Source: Cryptococcus deneoformans JEC21 (taxonomy: Eukaryota > Basidiomycota > Tremellomycetes > Tremellales > Cryptococcaceae). Taken from it: a stretch of 64,000 nt of DNA. Each line of letters starts with the position of its first letter. Position 1 is the first letter of the stretch. This document shows, one piece after another, positions 37,507 through 49,661 of the stretch. Both the position numbers and the translations under genes were made by a program. The notes beneath the pieces were generated by a model. The model was not told the origin of the DNA. It saw nothing but the letters and a program-made list of their open reading frames with translations, and searched no databases. Where the stretch lies: contig NC_006670.1 in assembly GCF_000091045.1 (NCBI RefSeq), positions 895,001 through 959,000 of the forward strand, in the 5' to 3' direction.

Positions 37507-40500
37507 TTACATAGCACGCTTTTTCGGCTTTTGAGTCGCTTTGATAGCAGCGGCTTTCGCTTTGGGTTTTGAACCTTTGGCATCAGCAATGTCGGCTTCA
37601 AGGGCAAGCTATATTTTTGAATGATCAACCAGCTTGTAAGTAGAAGAAGGTACCGGCAACTTACCTGCCACTCAGCCAAGAAGTTGTCCAAATCCCGATC
37701 CCAGATATTGTTGGGACTGAGCTTGAGCAACTCGATGAGTTCTTGCTCCTTTGCATCCCTTTCTGCTAACAGCTTCTCAACCTATATGCTCTTTGTCAAT
37801 TGCAAATTTGAACATATTTTTTCGATACACGCACTTTTTCTGATGTCAAACTCCAGATAGCCATACCCAAGAGGTAATCATAGTCGCTAGCTTGTCCTTC
37901 GTCTCCGTCTTCTTCTTCCTCGGCAGCTTCGTTTTCTCCTTCCTCTTTGGCCCTTTCTTTCTTGGGAAAAGGTTTAAATTTGAGACTACGCAATTCAGCG
38001 ACGATATCTGGCCGTCGCTTGCCGGAAACGACTAGCTCCTTAGTGATGATCATATGGACAAAGCGGGCCTGGTTGCTGAGTCGTTCAAATTGCCTGTTTA
38101 GCTCGTCGGCAAGGTGTTGCTTTTTGTTATCAGTCTACTAATCAGTGCTGATGGGTAAGATAACATACCTTCCGATGCCCATAGAATTCGAGGCGCTTGT
38201 GGAAGAATTCTTCCAATATCTCTTCAGGGCTGGCATATTTCTTGATCTTGCCGTTCAGGTCGAAACAGACCATGTTACCAGTACCAAGAGAAGTAGTAAG
38301 TTTGAATCGTTTGTCGAAGCCTTCCTTCTCAGCATCGGCGAGGTTCTTCTCGGTCATATGGACTCGAAAATGCACTGTGGTATCTGTGTGGTGCTCCTCA
38401 TAGTCCTATATGAAACTATGAGCCGCTGTCCCCCTTCCTGATCAGACACTGACCTTGATGGTCTGGGGTACTTTGTCGGTCCCTGTGGTCATCTCTTCAA
38501 GCATTTCCTTGAAATCTTGAGTCCACCTTCGAATGGGCAATTCGGTAATTTCGAGGGTAGTGTCATTAATCTTCTCGATTATGCCACTGACTTTGTACTT
38601 GTCTTGATCAATCCGCTCAATAAATCCCTGAAAAGATAACTCGCATTCAGCAAGGCCTCAGCTTTGACGTGTAATGCGTACTTTGAAACCTCTGAACCAG
38701 GGCGTCATTTTCTCCGGCTCCTCACCTCTCATCATTCTGCGCAAGTTTTCGACGATATCCACAGGATTGTAGTTTGGGATGGCAGTACTCCAACCTGATC
38801 ATTGTTATTGACTGTGCAACAATGCCTGTAGCTGGAATGAACTTACCAGTACCAATACCATCTGCGCCATTGATCAATACCATTGGAACGGTGGGCATGA
38901 AATAGTCTGGTTCAATGCTCATGCCATCCTCGACCAAGTAGTTGAGCAATCCGTCGTCTGCAGGGTGGAAGATTGCTCGAGTCATCCGTGGGAGGTTTGT
39001 GAAGATGTAACGAGCAGAAGCAGCGTCTTTACCACCTGCAAGACGAGTACCAAATTGACCGTTGGGGTCCAGCAAGTTGATATTGTTACTACCGACGAAG
39101 TTTTGTGCTAAGCCGACAATGGTAGACGTCAAACTGGCTTCACCGTGGTGATATGCGGTTTTCTCCGAAACGTAACCGGCAAGCTGAGCAACCTTGATTT
39201 CTTTGGTGAGGTTTCGCTTGAAACAACCAAAGAGAACCTTTCGCTGACCAGGTTTGAGACCGTCGGCCACGGAAGGAATCGAGCGGATATTATCAGCCAT
39301 GGAGAAGAGAATCAGCTCCTTGTTGACAAAATCGGAGATGGGGAGGGATTGAACATCATGATCAAGGTAGGTACCAGGCTGCAAATAAATTCATTAGCTT
39401 TAATATACAATTCATTGTCACGCCTTAGCCCACTTTAAATTGACGCAACCATTCCTTACGATCATCGGCTTTTTTCTTATTGAACGCCATATCAATCAGT
39501 TGCCTATCCTCCGGCTGCATGGTCTCAAATGCCAAACGGTGTTTGTCCAGATCGCTGAAATACTTTTTGGCATCGGCAGAGGTACTGGTGCCCAGACCCT
39601 TATAGTACTTGGACTCCCATCCACGACCGTTGTTATTTTGGGCTTTCCATTCTTCGTATTGTGGCATTGTATAGAAACTGATCTCTTTTTTGCCTTTCCA
39701 GACCTTAACAATGGGTGTGATGAACTCCACAAGGAAGTTGGGAATTCGAAGCAAAGAAGGGTAAAAGTGATCCAAGAAATTGATTATAAGACCCTTGATA
39801 TGGGAGCCATCGTGATCCTGATCTTCAAGTCAGAATATTCGTGGGCATCTGGACGCTCATGCTCACCTGATCAGTCATGATCATCAAATGTCCATATCGC
39901 AGACTGTCAGCAGTGGCATAATCCTGGTTGTGCTTCAAGCCCAAAATCTGCTTGATATGCTGGATTTCCACATTCTTGACAATCTGGTCGTGACCAGCTT
40001 CGCGAACATTGAGAAGTTTACCTCTGAGAGGGAAAACGCCATACTCATCACGTCCGACAACTGCAAGACCAGAAACGGCGAGAGCTTTGGCAGAATCTCC
40101 TTCCGTCAGAATGAGAGTGCAGTTCTTGGAGTTTCGGCCGCCAGCATTGTTTGCATCTTCAAGCTTCACAATACCAGAAATCCTGAATGTTGTAGGTTAG
40201 TGAATGTACATGCCTACATCGCATTGGCGCACCGAGATCGTTTGGTACCATCTGTTTTCTTGAGTATTTGGTCCTGTTTAAACCTGGCCCAATTCAAGAC
40301 ATTGTCGATGATACCGGTTTTGGCCACTGTGAACAGAATAATGAGGGACTGGATCAAACATTTACATGCGGGAAAGGTACTCAACTGACCTTTCTTGATA
40401 AACTCCTCCGACAATTCGCATTTACTGCCGAATGCTGATGACTTGAGTGTAAGGTTCTCTTTGGTTTGCGAGTCGAAGGCCGGGTTCTCAATGAGAGCAT

Positions 40501-42315
40501 TCACAAAGATCCACATGTGGTTTTTGATCTGAAATGGCTTGACCGGGGCAGCTTTGTTCTTCTTTTTAATTTGATCCATTCTTTTCACTTCATTAGTCAC
40601 GTCGAACAAGATCGTAATAAACATACAGTTTATTGGCAAGTTGCGTAGCAATCATGTCAACATGAGTACCTCCCTTGGTAGTGGCAATGGAGTTGGTGAA
40701 AGACACTTGTTTGAATTCACCATCGGATAATGCGAAAGCTACTTCCCATCGCTTGTTTGCCACCTCATATATGATTGGCGGCTTGGTCACAGCAGCACCG
40801 CCGGCAGCTTCGGAGGTGGCAGTAGTGGAAGCGTTAAGGTACATCTCTACATACTATGAAGGATGAGATGAGCTTCCTTTTTCTGTCATTGACATGTGTA
40901 TACTCACCTGCTTAAAATTTTTCACTTTGATACGTTCATCATTCAGAAACACTTTGACATCTTTGACTGTACCCGCCATATCATAGACACGTTTCATCAA
41001 AAGAGCGTTGGTGTCATCATCAATCCCATTCATACCAAATCGTTCGAGATCTGGTTTGAATGTAATCTTGGTCCATTCCTCGCCTTTTTTGTTGTCGGTG
41101 ATCTGAGTAATAATCAGCCTATCATTATCAGGACTTCGTAGGTCTTCTATACCTTGGGGGTGCCCTTCTTGCTCATATTGTTGGAGAAGATCTGCTTGTA
41201 CTTTTTGCTGTTGACCTTGTCAGCAGTCTCGACGACTATATAACCATCAGTTCACAGAGGCTTTCAAAACACAACAGCCGACGTACTGAACTCGTGAGAA
41301 TAGATGTTGGCCAATTTGGCACCGTAGCCATTTCGACCGCCGGTAAGCTTTTTCTGGTCGTCGTCGAAGTTACTTCCTGCCAGTCTACCATGGGAATGGC
41401 TGAGTGACCCATTTAAGCTGGAGATATGGGAACTCACAAGTGGCCGAAGATCAATTCCGGAATCATAACACCTTCCTTAGTATGCATCTCGACAGGGATA
41501 CCACGGCCATTATTATACACAGATATAGCATTCTTCTCACGGTCGATAACGACCTTGATAGAGTCCATGGTAGGGTCATTGATCTGTAAAAGTGGATGAG
41601 TTGCCATCAGACCTCATAACACACACTGCACTTACCTTATTATCAGAAGCGTTCACCAAGATCTCATCAAAGATTTTAAGGAAACCCGGGACAAATGTAA
41701 TAGGCCTGAAGCGGTATAAATGGAAAGAATCTATTTACACAGTTTTCACACCTACCTGTGCACCATAGTCTTTGTTTCGGGATTCAAAATCCACATGGGC
41801 TGAGTAATAGCCTCTACAGAGCCGATGTAGGTATCAGGACGCTTCAAAACATGTTCCCTTTGCGAAAGCTATGAAAGCGTCAGTTTTATTGGAATCTAGA
41901 TTTATCAAGCTGTCCGACCTTCTGGTATACTTCGCTCGCATTCTTGTTACTAGTGGGTGCTTTTGCACTTGATTCGGTACCAAAATCGCCATCATCATCG
42001 TCGGCTTTCGTCTTCTTCTTGGGCGGCGAACAAACTGTATCCGAACCTGCATCGGAAAGTGACTCATTGGGGTGCTTCTTAGACGCTAATGGGGCTTTGT
42101 TAATCTTTTTTGGAGCTGCCTTCTTGGCCGCTGGCGCCTGTGAAATCATAATTCAGCTGAAACGAAACTGCGGTGGGTCATTCTAACTATACCTTTGCGG
42201 CGGGTGCCTTTTTTTTGGGCACAGCAGCTTTTTTCCCTTTGGAAGGCGCTACATAATAATCGGATTCGCTACCATCGTCATCGATTCTAAAGTCATCAAA
42301 CTCGCTGTCCGACAT
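37507..42315 (-). CDS. TOP2: DNA topoisomerase II
   Basis: ATP-driven type IIA topoisomerase, essential for chromosome segregation. Reading in order: MSDSEFDDFRIDD start, a basic/acidic linker, the ATPase region (VYNNGRGIPV, GGRNGYGAKLANIYS), the TOPRIM motifs LTEGDSAKALAVSG and DQDHDGSHIKGLIINF, the catalytic tyrosine in AASARYIFTNLPRMTR, and QLAGYVSEKTAYHHGEASL. The coiled C-gate follows, with YDYLLGMAIWSL and LSPNNIWDRDLDNFLAEWQ. About twenty introns; roughly 1,200-1,250 residues. After EWQ only some 30 basic residues remain (ending KPKKRAM), while fungal TOP2 usually has a long charged C-terminal domain of 200 residues or more. A retroelement fragment lies within about 10 bp of the stop. 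Confidence 0.94.
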
Positions 42316-43930
42316 GGCGAAGGATGTTGTTACTTGTGTTCGATTGGTGGTGATTTAGAAGTCGCCAGACGAACTAGGTGGGGATTACTGTAACTGTAGC
42401 AGACAGTTGTACCAGTGCTTTACGTTGAAGCAGACCGAAGGAGGTGGTCGAGGAAGGAGGAAGGAATAACCTAGGTTGGGTATTAAAATTGCAGGCCACG
42501 ACGCGATGGCTTTGTTCGTTGTTGACCTTGATATTTTGATGTTTTGTTTACCGCGTTGTGTCAAAAGCGAGCGTGGGAAAAAGTAAGGTGACGCGTAAAT
42601 TTTGCCGGGGCAGATTAGTAGATTTCGTCGTTGGGGGAGTGGTGGTGTTTATTTACAACGCTACTACTGCATTTCCTATGATATTCTTCAAGTTACAGTC
42701 GCGACCATACACTCAACATAGCCAGACCCACATTCAGCGCATACTTATCTTTGGCTAACCCCATTTAAAAGATGCGGATGGCAGGCAAGGAGCAGGCCTT
42801 CACGGCAAGCTCCATGTGGCACAGTCATTCTCCAGGAAACAGCGGAGAATATTAACAATTCTTTAGTCATTGTCTATACCCTCCAAGGCATGGCTCAAAG
42901 AGTGATGGGACTTATTGTAGAGCCCAAAAAGTGCAGATGTATCTGCGTTGCTTTCCTCGTAAGTGAGTATACCTCATGTGTTGGAATTGGCTCAGATCTT
43001 GTTTCTAGCTTCGGAGATGCCACAATGCAATTCTATTGAGCGTAGCGCTGACTGTGGGAAGACATTCTTGTCATCTTCGATTGCTCAATACAAGTACAAC
43101 GGCGGTGCTTCTTCCCATCCGACACCAGCTTACCCCACTCTCGACCCTTCAATCCTGTCGCCTTCGAGTGCCCTCCTTACAACAACTCAATCCTGAGAAT
43201 ATTCTGATGAGGGTGATGAAGATAGTGATAGCAATTCAGACTCAGACGATGAACAGCCAGAACTGCTCAAGGAGTATGGCAGAGAAATGGAGACACCTAC
43301 CACGGTGTCTTCTCGCTCTGGTGATGGCAAGACCGCCAAGAAAAAATGTCTGACATGAACAACATGGGAAGAAAAAAAGAAGGAAGCAAACAAACTATGA
43401 GCCTTCTGTATTAGTACAAAAGGCTGGACCCTTTTTGCATGTTGAGATCCTCGCATGCTTCCAACAGCATCGAAGCAGGATTTTGAAATCGAGGGTTGGT
43501 GAGTGGAGTCTGATCTCCCATTGCTGCCAGTATGCAGACTAATGAGCCTTACCACCAAGTCCCAGGCCAAGCAACAACTGTGGTGCAATCAAGTTTCCTT
43601 TGCTACAGTAGACATGTCGGTCACCTACAACTATGGGAAATGCAGTATGATTCCCTTCATGTTGAGAATCTTAAAAAGAGATTTCCAATTGTAATAAGGA
43701 TAAAAATGCATTGATCATATAGCCAATCATACCAATTTTGATGCTAAAATTGTTTGCAGCCTTACATGATTGTTATACAAATGGCAACCAACTTCAGAAG
43801 GCCTTTTAACCACTACTTTGTCAAGAGTTCATTGGAGGATCTGCAAAACCTCACAGACCCTGAGGCTCTAGAGGCTCCTGTCATGAGCCTGCATGAAGTA
43901 GAAGAGATAAGAGATCATAGGAGGGAGTTA
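42316..43930. other. Gene-free boundary region with decayed coding-like scraps
   Basis: Past the TOP2 promoter no gene is supported. Short frames at 42963-43196 and 43190-43360 (the second rich in D/E/S: DEGDEDSDSNSDSDDEQPE) and at 43754-43963 (RRPFNHYFVKSSLEDLQNLT) look like remains of a coding sequence, but stops and frame changes separate them. I do not recognise the family. They may be relics of a DNA transposon. Confidence 0.4.
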
Positions 43931-44131
43931 TGTAATGGAGGAAGGCAAGGTTGTTTCAGATAAGAAGGTCCAGCTGGACCTCCAACTGGAGCTAGAAGGA
44001 TATAAATAGATTTCTGTAGAAGTATATAAAGGGAGCTTTGTCCTTGATCTTGATCTTCTTCCCCTCAAAGATCAATATTTCATAAGTTACTTTGCGAAAG
44101 GTCCTCGAGCTCCCAGTGCTCACTCTCGTCT

Positions 44132-44335
44132 TACCTTGCACCACCTTCGACATAAACTTACTCCACTAGTATATAAGCTTGCCTGATCTTCCCAAGCGAA
44201 TATACCTCTGCCCTATACCATACGCCAACAGACAAGTGTCAAGAGGTATATCATACATATATCTCATTGCTTAGTTAAACTACGGCTTTCTATCTCGTCT
44301 CCAAGGCCGGACCTTGTTGGGGACGAGTCGTAACA
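44132..44335 (+). repeat. Left LTR, conserved part
   Basis: Direct repeat partner of 47182-47385, starting TACCTTGCACCACC and ending GGGGACGAGTCGTAACA. The single visible difference near the end is CG here against CA in the right copy. Confidence 0.85.
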
Positions 44336-44486
44336 GTAAATATTGATCTTCCACACTTGTGGTTGGTTGGTATAGACTTCAAGTACCTTTTACCTTCGAC
44401 ACATACGTATACCCTTATACAACTTCATCAACAACCTCAGCCACCTATAACCTCATACCACCACTTTGTATACCATATCCTATATC

Positions 44487-45671
44487 ATGTCAGGTCCATC
44501 CACTCGTAGTGGTCGAGCTGTGGAAAAGGTCGAAAAAGGCAAGGAAGTAGAACATACCCTCGATGACGACCACAATCCCGCGGGTTCATTCAACACCAAT
44601 CCTCAATCCGATCCATTTACCGCCGACAACACATCAAACGACACCCAAACCCAACTCGAGATGATGCGCAACCATATCGCAAGACTTGAGCAACAGAAGG
44701 AAGAGTTGACGCATAAGTTGGAAGAGAGCAAAGTCGAACGACAGATGTTTGATAATAGCGAAGATAATGAGGGCGAGAACGAACAAGAATTGGATGAAGA
44801 AGACGAAGAACCTAGATCAAGCCGCGACCTGTCAGCGCAAACACCATATCCAGAAGTTAAAAGGGAATACAGCCGACAACGCACCTCAGTACCCTCCAGT
44901 AGACCTCAAGAACCGAAGATATCCCAACCCGAGTACTACCACGGACAATATGCCAAGCTCTCAACCTTTATCACTCAAGTGACAATGGTGATTACCCTCC
45001 AACCTTCCCGTTTCCCTACCGAGACCTCCAAAGTCCTATATGCCGGATCTTTCCTCCGAGATACCCCATTCTTATGGTTCCAACCCTTCGTAACCACCAT
45101 CGATCCCCAGCCCAAGTTTATGCTGGACTTCAAGAAATTTTGTGCCGAATTAAGGAAGAACTTCGGAGATCCAGACGAAGAACAGACAGCAGAACGACTC
45201 TTGTCTGCCAATGTCAAAGAAGGTAGCCAGGAACAAGAGCGTACTACCAAACCGGCCAACACAGACTCCTGCGAATATCTCCAAACTCTCAAAGATAATA
45301 ACAAAAACAACAAAAACCAACTCACAATCGACTTTCTCTTTCACAACAATGTTTATCAAGCTTTAATCGATTCCAGTGCCTCTACAAACTTCATCGACAA
45401 AAGATTCGTCCAGACCTTTAACCTCAAAACCACGAAAATAGAAGATTCGATCCCATTATACCTATTCAATGCTGCGGGTCAGCGAACTATAATTGAAGAA
45501 GAAGCCAACATCCTGGTTAACTTCCAGAAACCATTCGGACACACCTTACTCCGACTCCTCGTAACCGACATCGGCTCCTACCCCATCGTCTTAGGTATAA
45601 CCTGGTTACAAGAGCACAATCCGTCCATCAGCTGGGAAACACTTTCCATACACCCACTGTATCACAGATGA
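44487..45671 (+). pseudogene. Gag and protease of the chromodomain gypsy element
   Basis: Starts MSGPSTRSGRAVEK. A coiled stretch (ARLEQQKEELTHKLEESK) and an acidic run precede the capsid-like core (FITQVTMVITLQPSRFP ... FLRDTPFLWFQPF ... LRKNFGDP). The protease part reads YQALIDSSASTNFIDKRFV: the expected DSGAS has become DSSAS, a G-to-A change that would weaken the active site. The frame ends at 45671, overlapping the pol frame by ATGA. No zinc knuckle was seen. The part between capsid and protease looks shortened. Confidence 0.8.
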
Positions 45672-46740
45672 CGAGTGCCAACTTAGCCATGGTCATCACC
45701 AATGACAAACCCCCAAAAGAAAACACTGATGCCGAAATAGTACCTAAAGAATACCATCAATATCTAGATGTATTCGACAAGAAAAGCGCCGATACACTCC
45801 CAGAACATAGGTCTTTCGACCACCATATCCCTCTCGAAGAAGGAAAAAACCCACCTTTTGGTCCCATATACAATCTCTCCGAAAAAGAACTTGAAGCTCT
45901 CCGTGAATACCTTGATGAGAATCTTAAGAAAGGTTTCATCCGACCGTCCAAATCACCAGCCAGAGCACCCATACTCTTTGTCAAAAAGAAAGACGGATCG
46001 CTTAGGATGTGTGTCGATTACCGGGGAATCAACAAGATCACCATCAAGAATCGCTATCCTCTACCATTGATCACCGAGCTCCTAGATCGACTCAAATCAG
46101 CCAAAGTATTCACCAAGATCGACCTGCGAGGAGCCTACAATTTACTTCGCATTAAGGCAGGCGAAGAATGGAAAACAGCTTTCCGTACTCGCTACGGGCA
46201 TTTCGAATATTTGGTAATGCCGTTTGGCCTCACCAATGCCCCTGCATCCTTCCAACACCTCATGAACCACAATTCCGTGACATGCTAGACATATTTGTTA
46301 TTATCTACCTCGACGACATCCTCATCTACAGCCCAGACTTGGAGACTCACCAGTCACACGTCATACAAGTCCTAGATCGCCTCCACCAAACCCATTTATA
46401 TGCCAAAGCTTCAAAGTGCGAGTTCCATCAAACCTCAGTAGAGTTCCTAGGTTTCGTTGTCAGCGATCAAGGTCTATCAATGGACATCAAGAAAGTAAAG
46501 TCTATCACGGAATGGCCGACACCTCGCAATCTCCATGATACCCAATCCTTCCTTGGGTTCTGTAACTTCTACCGAAAGTTCATCAAGAACTACTCTAGTA
46601 TCGCCAAACCTCTTATCGACTTGACAAAGAAGGACTTACCCTTTGTATGGGAAGAACCTCAACAAACATCTTTCGAAACACTCAAAAGGAGCTTCACCTC
46701 TGTTGATCTCCTATGTCACTACAAACCACCAAGAAATTAG
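45668..46740 (+). pseudogene. Reverse transcriptase of the chromodomain gypsy element
   Basis: RT motifs: [75 protein letters not shown], then a frame change near 46270 (HLMN followed by FRDML in another frame), then VIIYLDDILIYS with the YLDD box, LGFVVSDQGLSMD and SFLGFCNFYRKFI. The frame ends at LLCHYKPPRN where RNase H should begin. One indel plus the deletion make it inactive. Confidence 0.85.
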
Positions 46741-47083
46741 ATCACCACTATCTCAGTCCCTACACCATTATGGTGCGCGTTCCTTCCCACGCGTATTGCT
46801 TTGAGTTGCTGAAATCAATGCGCATCCACGACGTCTTCCACGTCCAATTGCTTGAGAAATATATTGAGAATGAGATACCAGGGTGACCACAAGTCGCACC
46901 ATCACGAAGATGACCTAGAATACGAAGTCGAGTGCATCCTCAATCATCGATTTTACTGAAAACACCGCCAATTCCTTATCAAGTGGCTCGGCTACAATGC
47001 CGAACAGAACAGTTGGGAACCCAAAACCGCTTTAGAAAAAGCTTCAGAGATTGTTGATCAGTACAAGACAACACACCACCTAT
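46741..47083 (+). pseudogene. End of integrase and chromodomain remnant
   Basis: Resumes with KLDHHYLSPYTI (GPY/F-type region of gypsy integrase) and HDVFHVQLLEKY. After in-frame TGA codons near 46884 and 46957 comes YEVECILNHRFY then KHRQFLIKWLGYNAEQNSWEP, a chromodomain. Both TGAs are where a CGA arginine codon would fit. Chromodomains direct such elements to heterochromatin. Confidence 0.75.
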
Positions 47084-47181
47084 AGGAAGTCGAGATCATA
47101 GTAACAGTTCAGAGAAATTATTCCAAACATTGTGAAAACATTTTTAGTTCATAGATTTTTCAAAGACGAATTCTTCACAAC

Positions 47182-47385
47182 TACCTTGCACCACCTTCGA
47201 CATAAACTTACTCCACTAGTATATAAGCTTGCCTGATCTTCCCAAGCGAATATACCTCTGCCCTATACCATACGCCAACAGACAAGTGTCAAGAGGTATA
47301 TCATACATATATCTCATTGCTTAGTTAAACTACGGCTTTCTATCTCGTCTCCAAGGCCGGACCTTGTTGGGGACGAGTCATAACA
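47182..47385 (+). repeat. Right LTR, truncated
   Basis: Direct copy of 44132-44335. Upstream of it no LTR sequence is seen, so the 5' part of this LTR is lost. Confidence 0.85.
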
Positions 47386-47449
47386 AAGAGAAAAAAACAG
47401 ACGAGAGGAAAGAATTGAGGTAATGTAAGGTCCGGACATCAGCAAACCT

Positions 47450-47850
47450 GACAAGCTCCGATGTAACGTGATCAGGAGCGATCACGCCTTGTTTTGCCTG
47501 ATCATGCAAGATCAAATCCCATATTGAAAATCAGCGCGATCCGTAAGAGTAGCCACCTAACAATGAGCTCGAATGTTGCGATCATGCCCAATCATGTAAT
47601 GCGGTTGCCTGATCAAAGGACGAAATGCATGATCATGTAACTTAAGAGACACAATCATATGGGCAAAATGCAAGATCAGATGACTGTTCTGCCTGATCAT
47701 GATATATATGAAGCATGATCTTGGAATGTATGCATTATGATCAGTAACAATAAATGCATGGTCAGGCAATAGGGGTCATGATCAGGCAATAGGCTATTTG
47801 ATCATGCAATTGGGCTTATGATCATACAATCCCTGATTTGATGCCTGGGG
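47450..47850. repeat. GATCA-rich repeat block
   Basis: About thirteen GATCA occurrences in 400 bp, many as CTGATCATG, CATGATCA or TTGATCATGCAA, in both orientations and with irregular spacing. Chance would give about one. No coding frame. It starts just after TGTAAGGTCCGGACA at 47424-47438. Confidence 0.75.
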
Positions 47851-48844
47851 GCGATTGTTGGTTCATGCAGTATTATCCATTTATGCATAGCAATTTCATT
47901 GATGTGCACGCCATACTCTGCTCTTATAAATACATATGCTTAAAGTAGACAAATGTACAAAATGGAGTTTGTTAAACTCCAAACATTGCCCGGTGGGTCT
48001 GAGCATTATGATCTGTCGACCTACCTCTGTGGATAGCAGCATCATTGGGGGATTGCAAAAGCGCAGATTGCCCGTCATTCATCATAAGCCAGTGAAGGGT
48101 GCAGTCATTCAAGCATACTTCTCCTTTCTTTCTATAATGATCATGAGCTTCACAAGACCTGACGATTGAAGAAGATTAACAAAGACCAAAAGAGAATTAC
48201 ACTAAAGTTGTTGATCACAAACCGGTTGTGGCAAGACGTAGTGTGAGATTGGGCAGGCTGGGAGCCTAAGTGATGGTCAGCAAATTGGCTATTTGTAGTC
48301 CAAATTTCAGAGCAAATACCTCACAATAATACACCACTAACAATATTTGGAACCTGACGTTCAGGAGTTATGTTTCCTTCAACTGGAAACAATGGTCAGA
48401 GGAGGGAGGGGAGGGGAAGGGAGATATCTCATGGAGAGTGTTTGAAATCACTCAAGGTTGAGCAAGTATTGTGGAAGCTTCTACAATGAGACTGTTTCAG
48501 ATCTCACTGGTGCTTACTGTGGAATGGGGACCATGTACGTACCATCTGTAGCCTTCAAGTTGTCCTTTTTCTTCCCTGTCTTTCCTGTGCTTTTTACTGA
48601 GTCTGGAATCCTTGTCATTATTATCGATATCACCTTCCAATCTCTTGTTTTTGGATCCCATTTAGGTCAATAATAATACTTGTTACGCAGTTGTGGTGAG
48701 ATAGTGAGATTGAGTATGTACTCGAGGATACAATCTATGATGGGAGATATATGATTTTGAAACAGTCAGGGGGATTCATCCAAACAAGTGATACTGGTGG
48801 GGTATATATAACGAAGAGGAATTGTTCCAATCAGTAAGGGTATT

Positions 48845-49003
48845 CAGCTTGAGCCCCTGATGACAAGCAAACATAGACCATAAGTGAAAAGTCTCAGCTG
48901 ATCCACTGCGAGCAATAAAGAACGCCCTTTCAGCTTGAGCCCTCGATGATGAGCACTTATGCACATTGCATAATATGGATCATAAATGAAAAGCCTCAAG
49001 TGA
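48845..49003. repeat. Imperfect direct repeat
   Basis: CAGCTTGAGCCCCTGATGA (48846 on) and CAGCTTGAGCCCTCGATGATG (48931 on) each continue to a similar end (CATAAGTGAAAAGTCTCAG and CATAAATGAAAAGCCTCAAG). The second copy has a small insertion. Confidence 0.65.
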
Positions 49004-49026
49004 TGCAAGAATGAAGGAAGCGAGTG

Positions 49027-49052
49027 ATGGACAGATGGACAGATGGACAGAC
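49027..49052. repeat. GATGGACA octamer microsatellite
   Basis: Three tandem GATGGACA units followed by a degenerate one. Confidence 0.8.
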
Positions 49053-49342
49053 AGAGAATGTGATGAAAAGACAACCACGAAGAACTGGTGGAGACTGGCA
49101 GGTGTCGCGCGCCTGTTTTAGCTCCCCGGTCCCTCAGCTGTTTTGCCTGCTGTATATGCATAATAAACACCTTACACCATCAATTGTTCACATGCCCCTG
49201 ATTTCCTCTGGACTTCCTATAATTCTTGACCTGTACATATGTGCCATTTCTGTCCCACTTCTCAGCTCATCTATGGGTTCTAGTATGGAAGGTCATAGAT
49301 CGATTTTGGGAGCTTATTTAACCATCGATTTTCTACCATTTT

Positions 49343-49369
49343 TCATTAGTACGTTTCAAATATGGATTT
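49343..49369. repeat. Left terminal inverted repeat
   Basis: 27 bp, exact inverse of 53650-53676. Confidence 0.85.
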
Positions 49370-49661
49370 CTTATTTTTCATGGCTAATTCTAATTCTAAT
49401 TTTTTTTCCAATTTTGATTCCATTTCCTAGTTTTGGCTGAGAAAAAACTAGCAAGCGCCAAAAAACAAGAAACCCATGATTTGCACTGTTCTAGTTCTTC
49501 TTTCCTATTCTAATCCTAGTTTTTCGGGAAAAATGCAAATAAATTCATGCCTCAAATATTCATGTCTGCATGTTGAGGACTTAAGTCATGACAAAACATC
49601 GATAACAACAACAGACACGCCGTTTCTTTCCATAAAACCTACAGCTCTGCAAGTCCACAAG

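Larger units (their letters stand above)
43931..47385 (+). mobile_element. Decayed chromodomain-type Ty3/gypsy element
   Basis: Two direct copies of a 204-bp block (44132-44335 and 47182-47385) differ at about one base and end in TAACA; they are the 3' parts of the LTRs. The left LTR may start at TGTAATGGAG (43931), but that end is a guess. Between the LTRs lie gag, protease and reverse transcriptase, then a jump to the end of integrase and a chromodomain (IKWLGYNAEQNSWEP). Most of RNase H and integrase is missing. Confidence 0.85.
47851..49342. other. Gene-free region of unassigned repeat-like DNA
   Basis: No gene is supported. It holds the imperfect direct repeat at 48845-49003, an octamer microsatellite at 49027-49052, and scattered TGCAT words like those in the LTRs (TTTATGCATAGC near 47881, TATGCATAATAAAC near 49155). 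Confidence 0.4.

Noticed and set aside
42963..43963. Possible host gene beyond TOP2
   Set aside because: Frames are short, broken by stops and not joined by good splice sites; no family recognised.
47182..47385. Complete right LTR with a target duplication
   Set aside because: Only the last 204 bp match the left LTR, and no TG start or duplication could be found.
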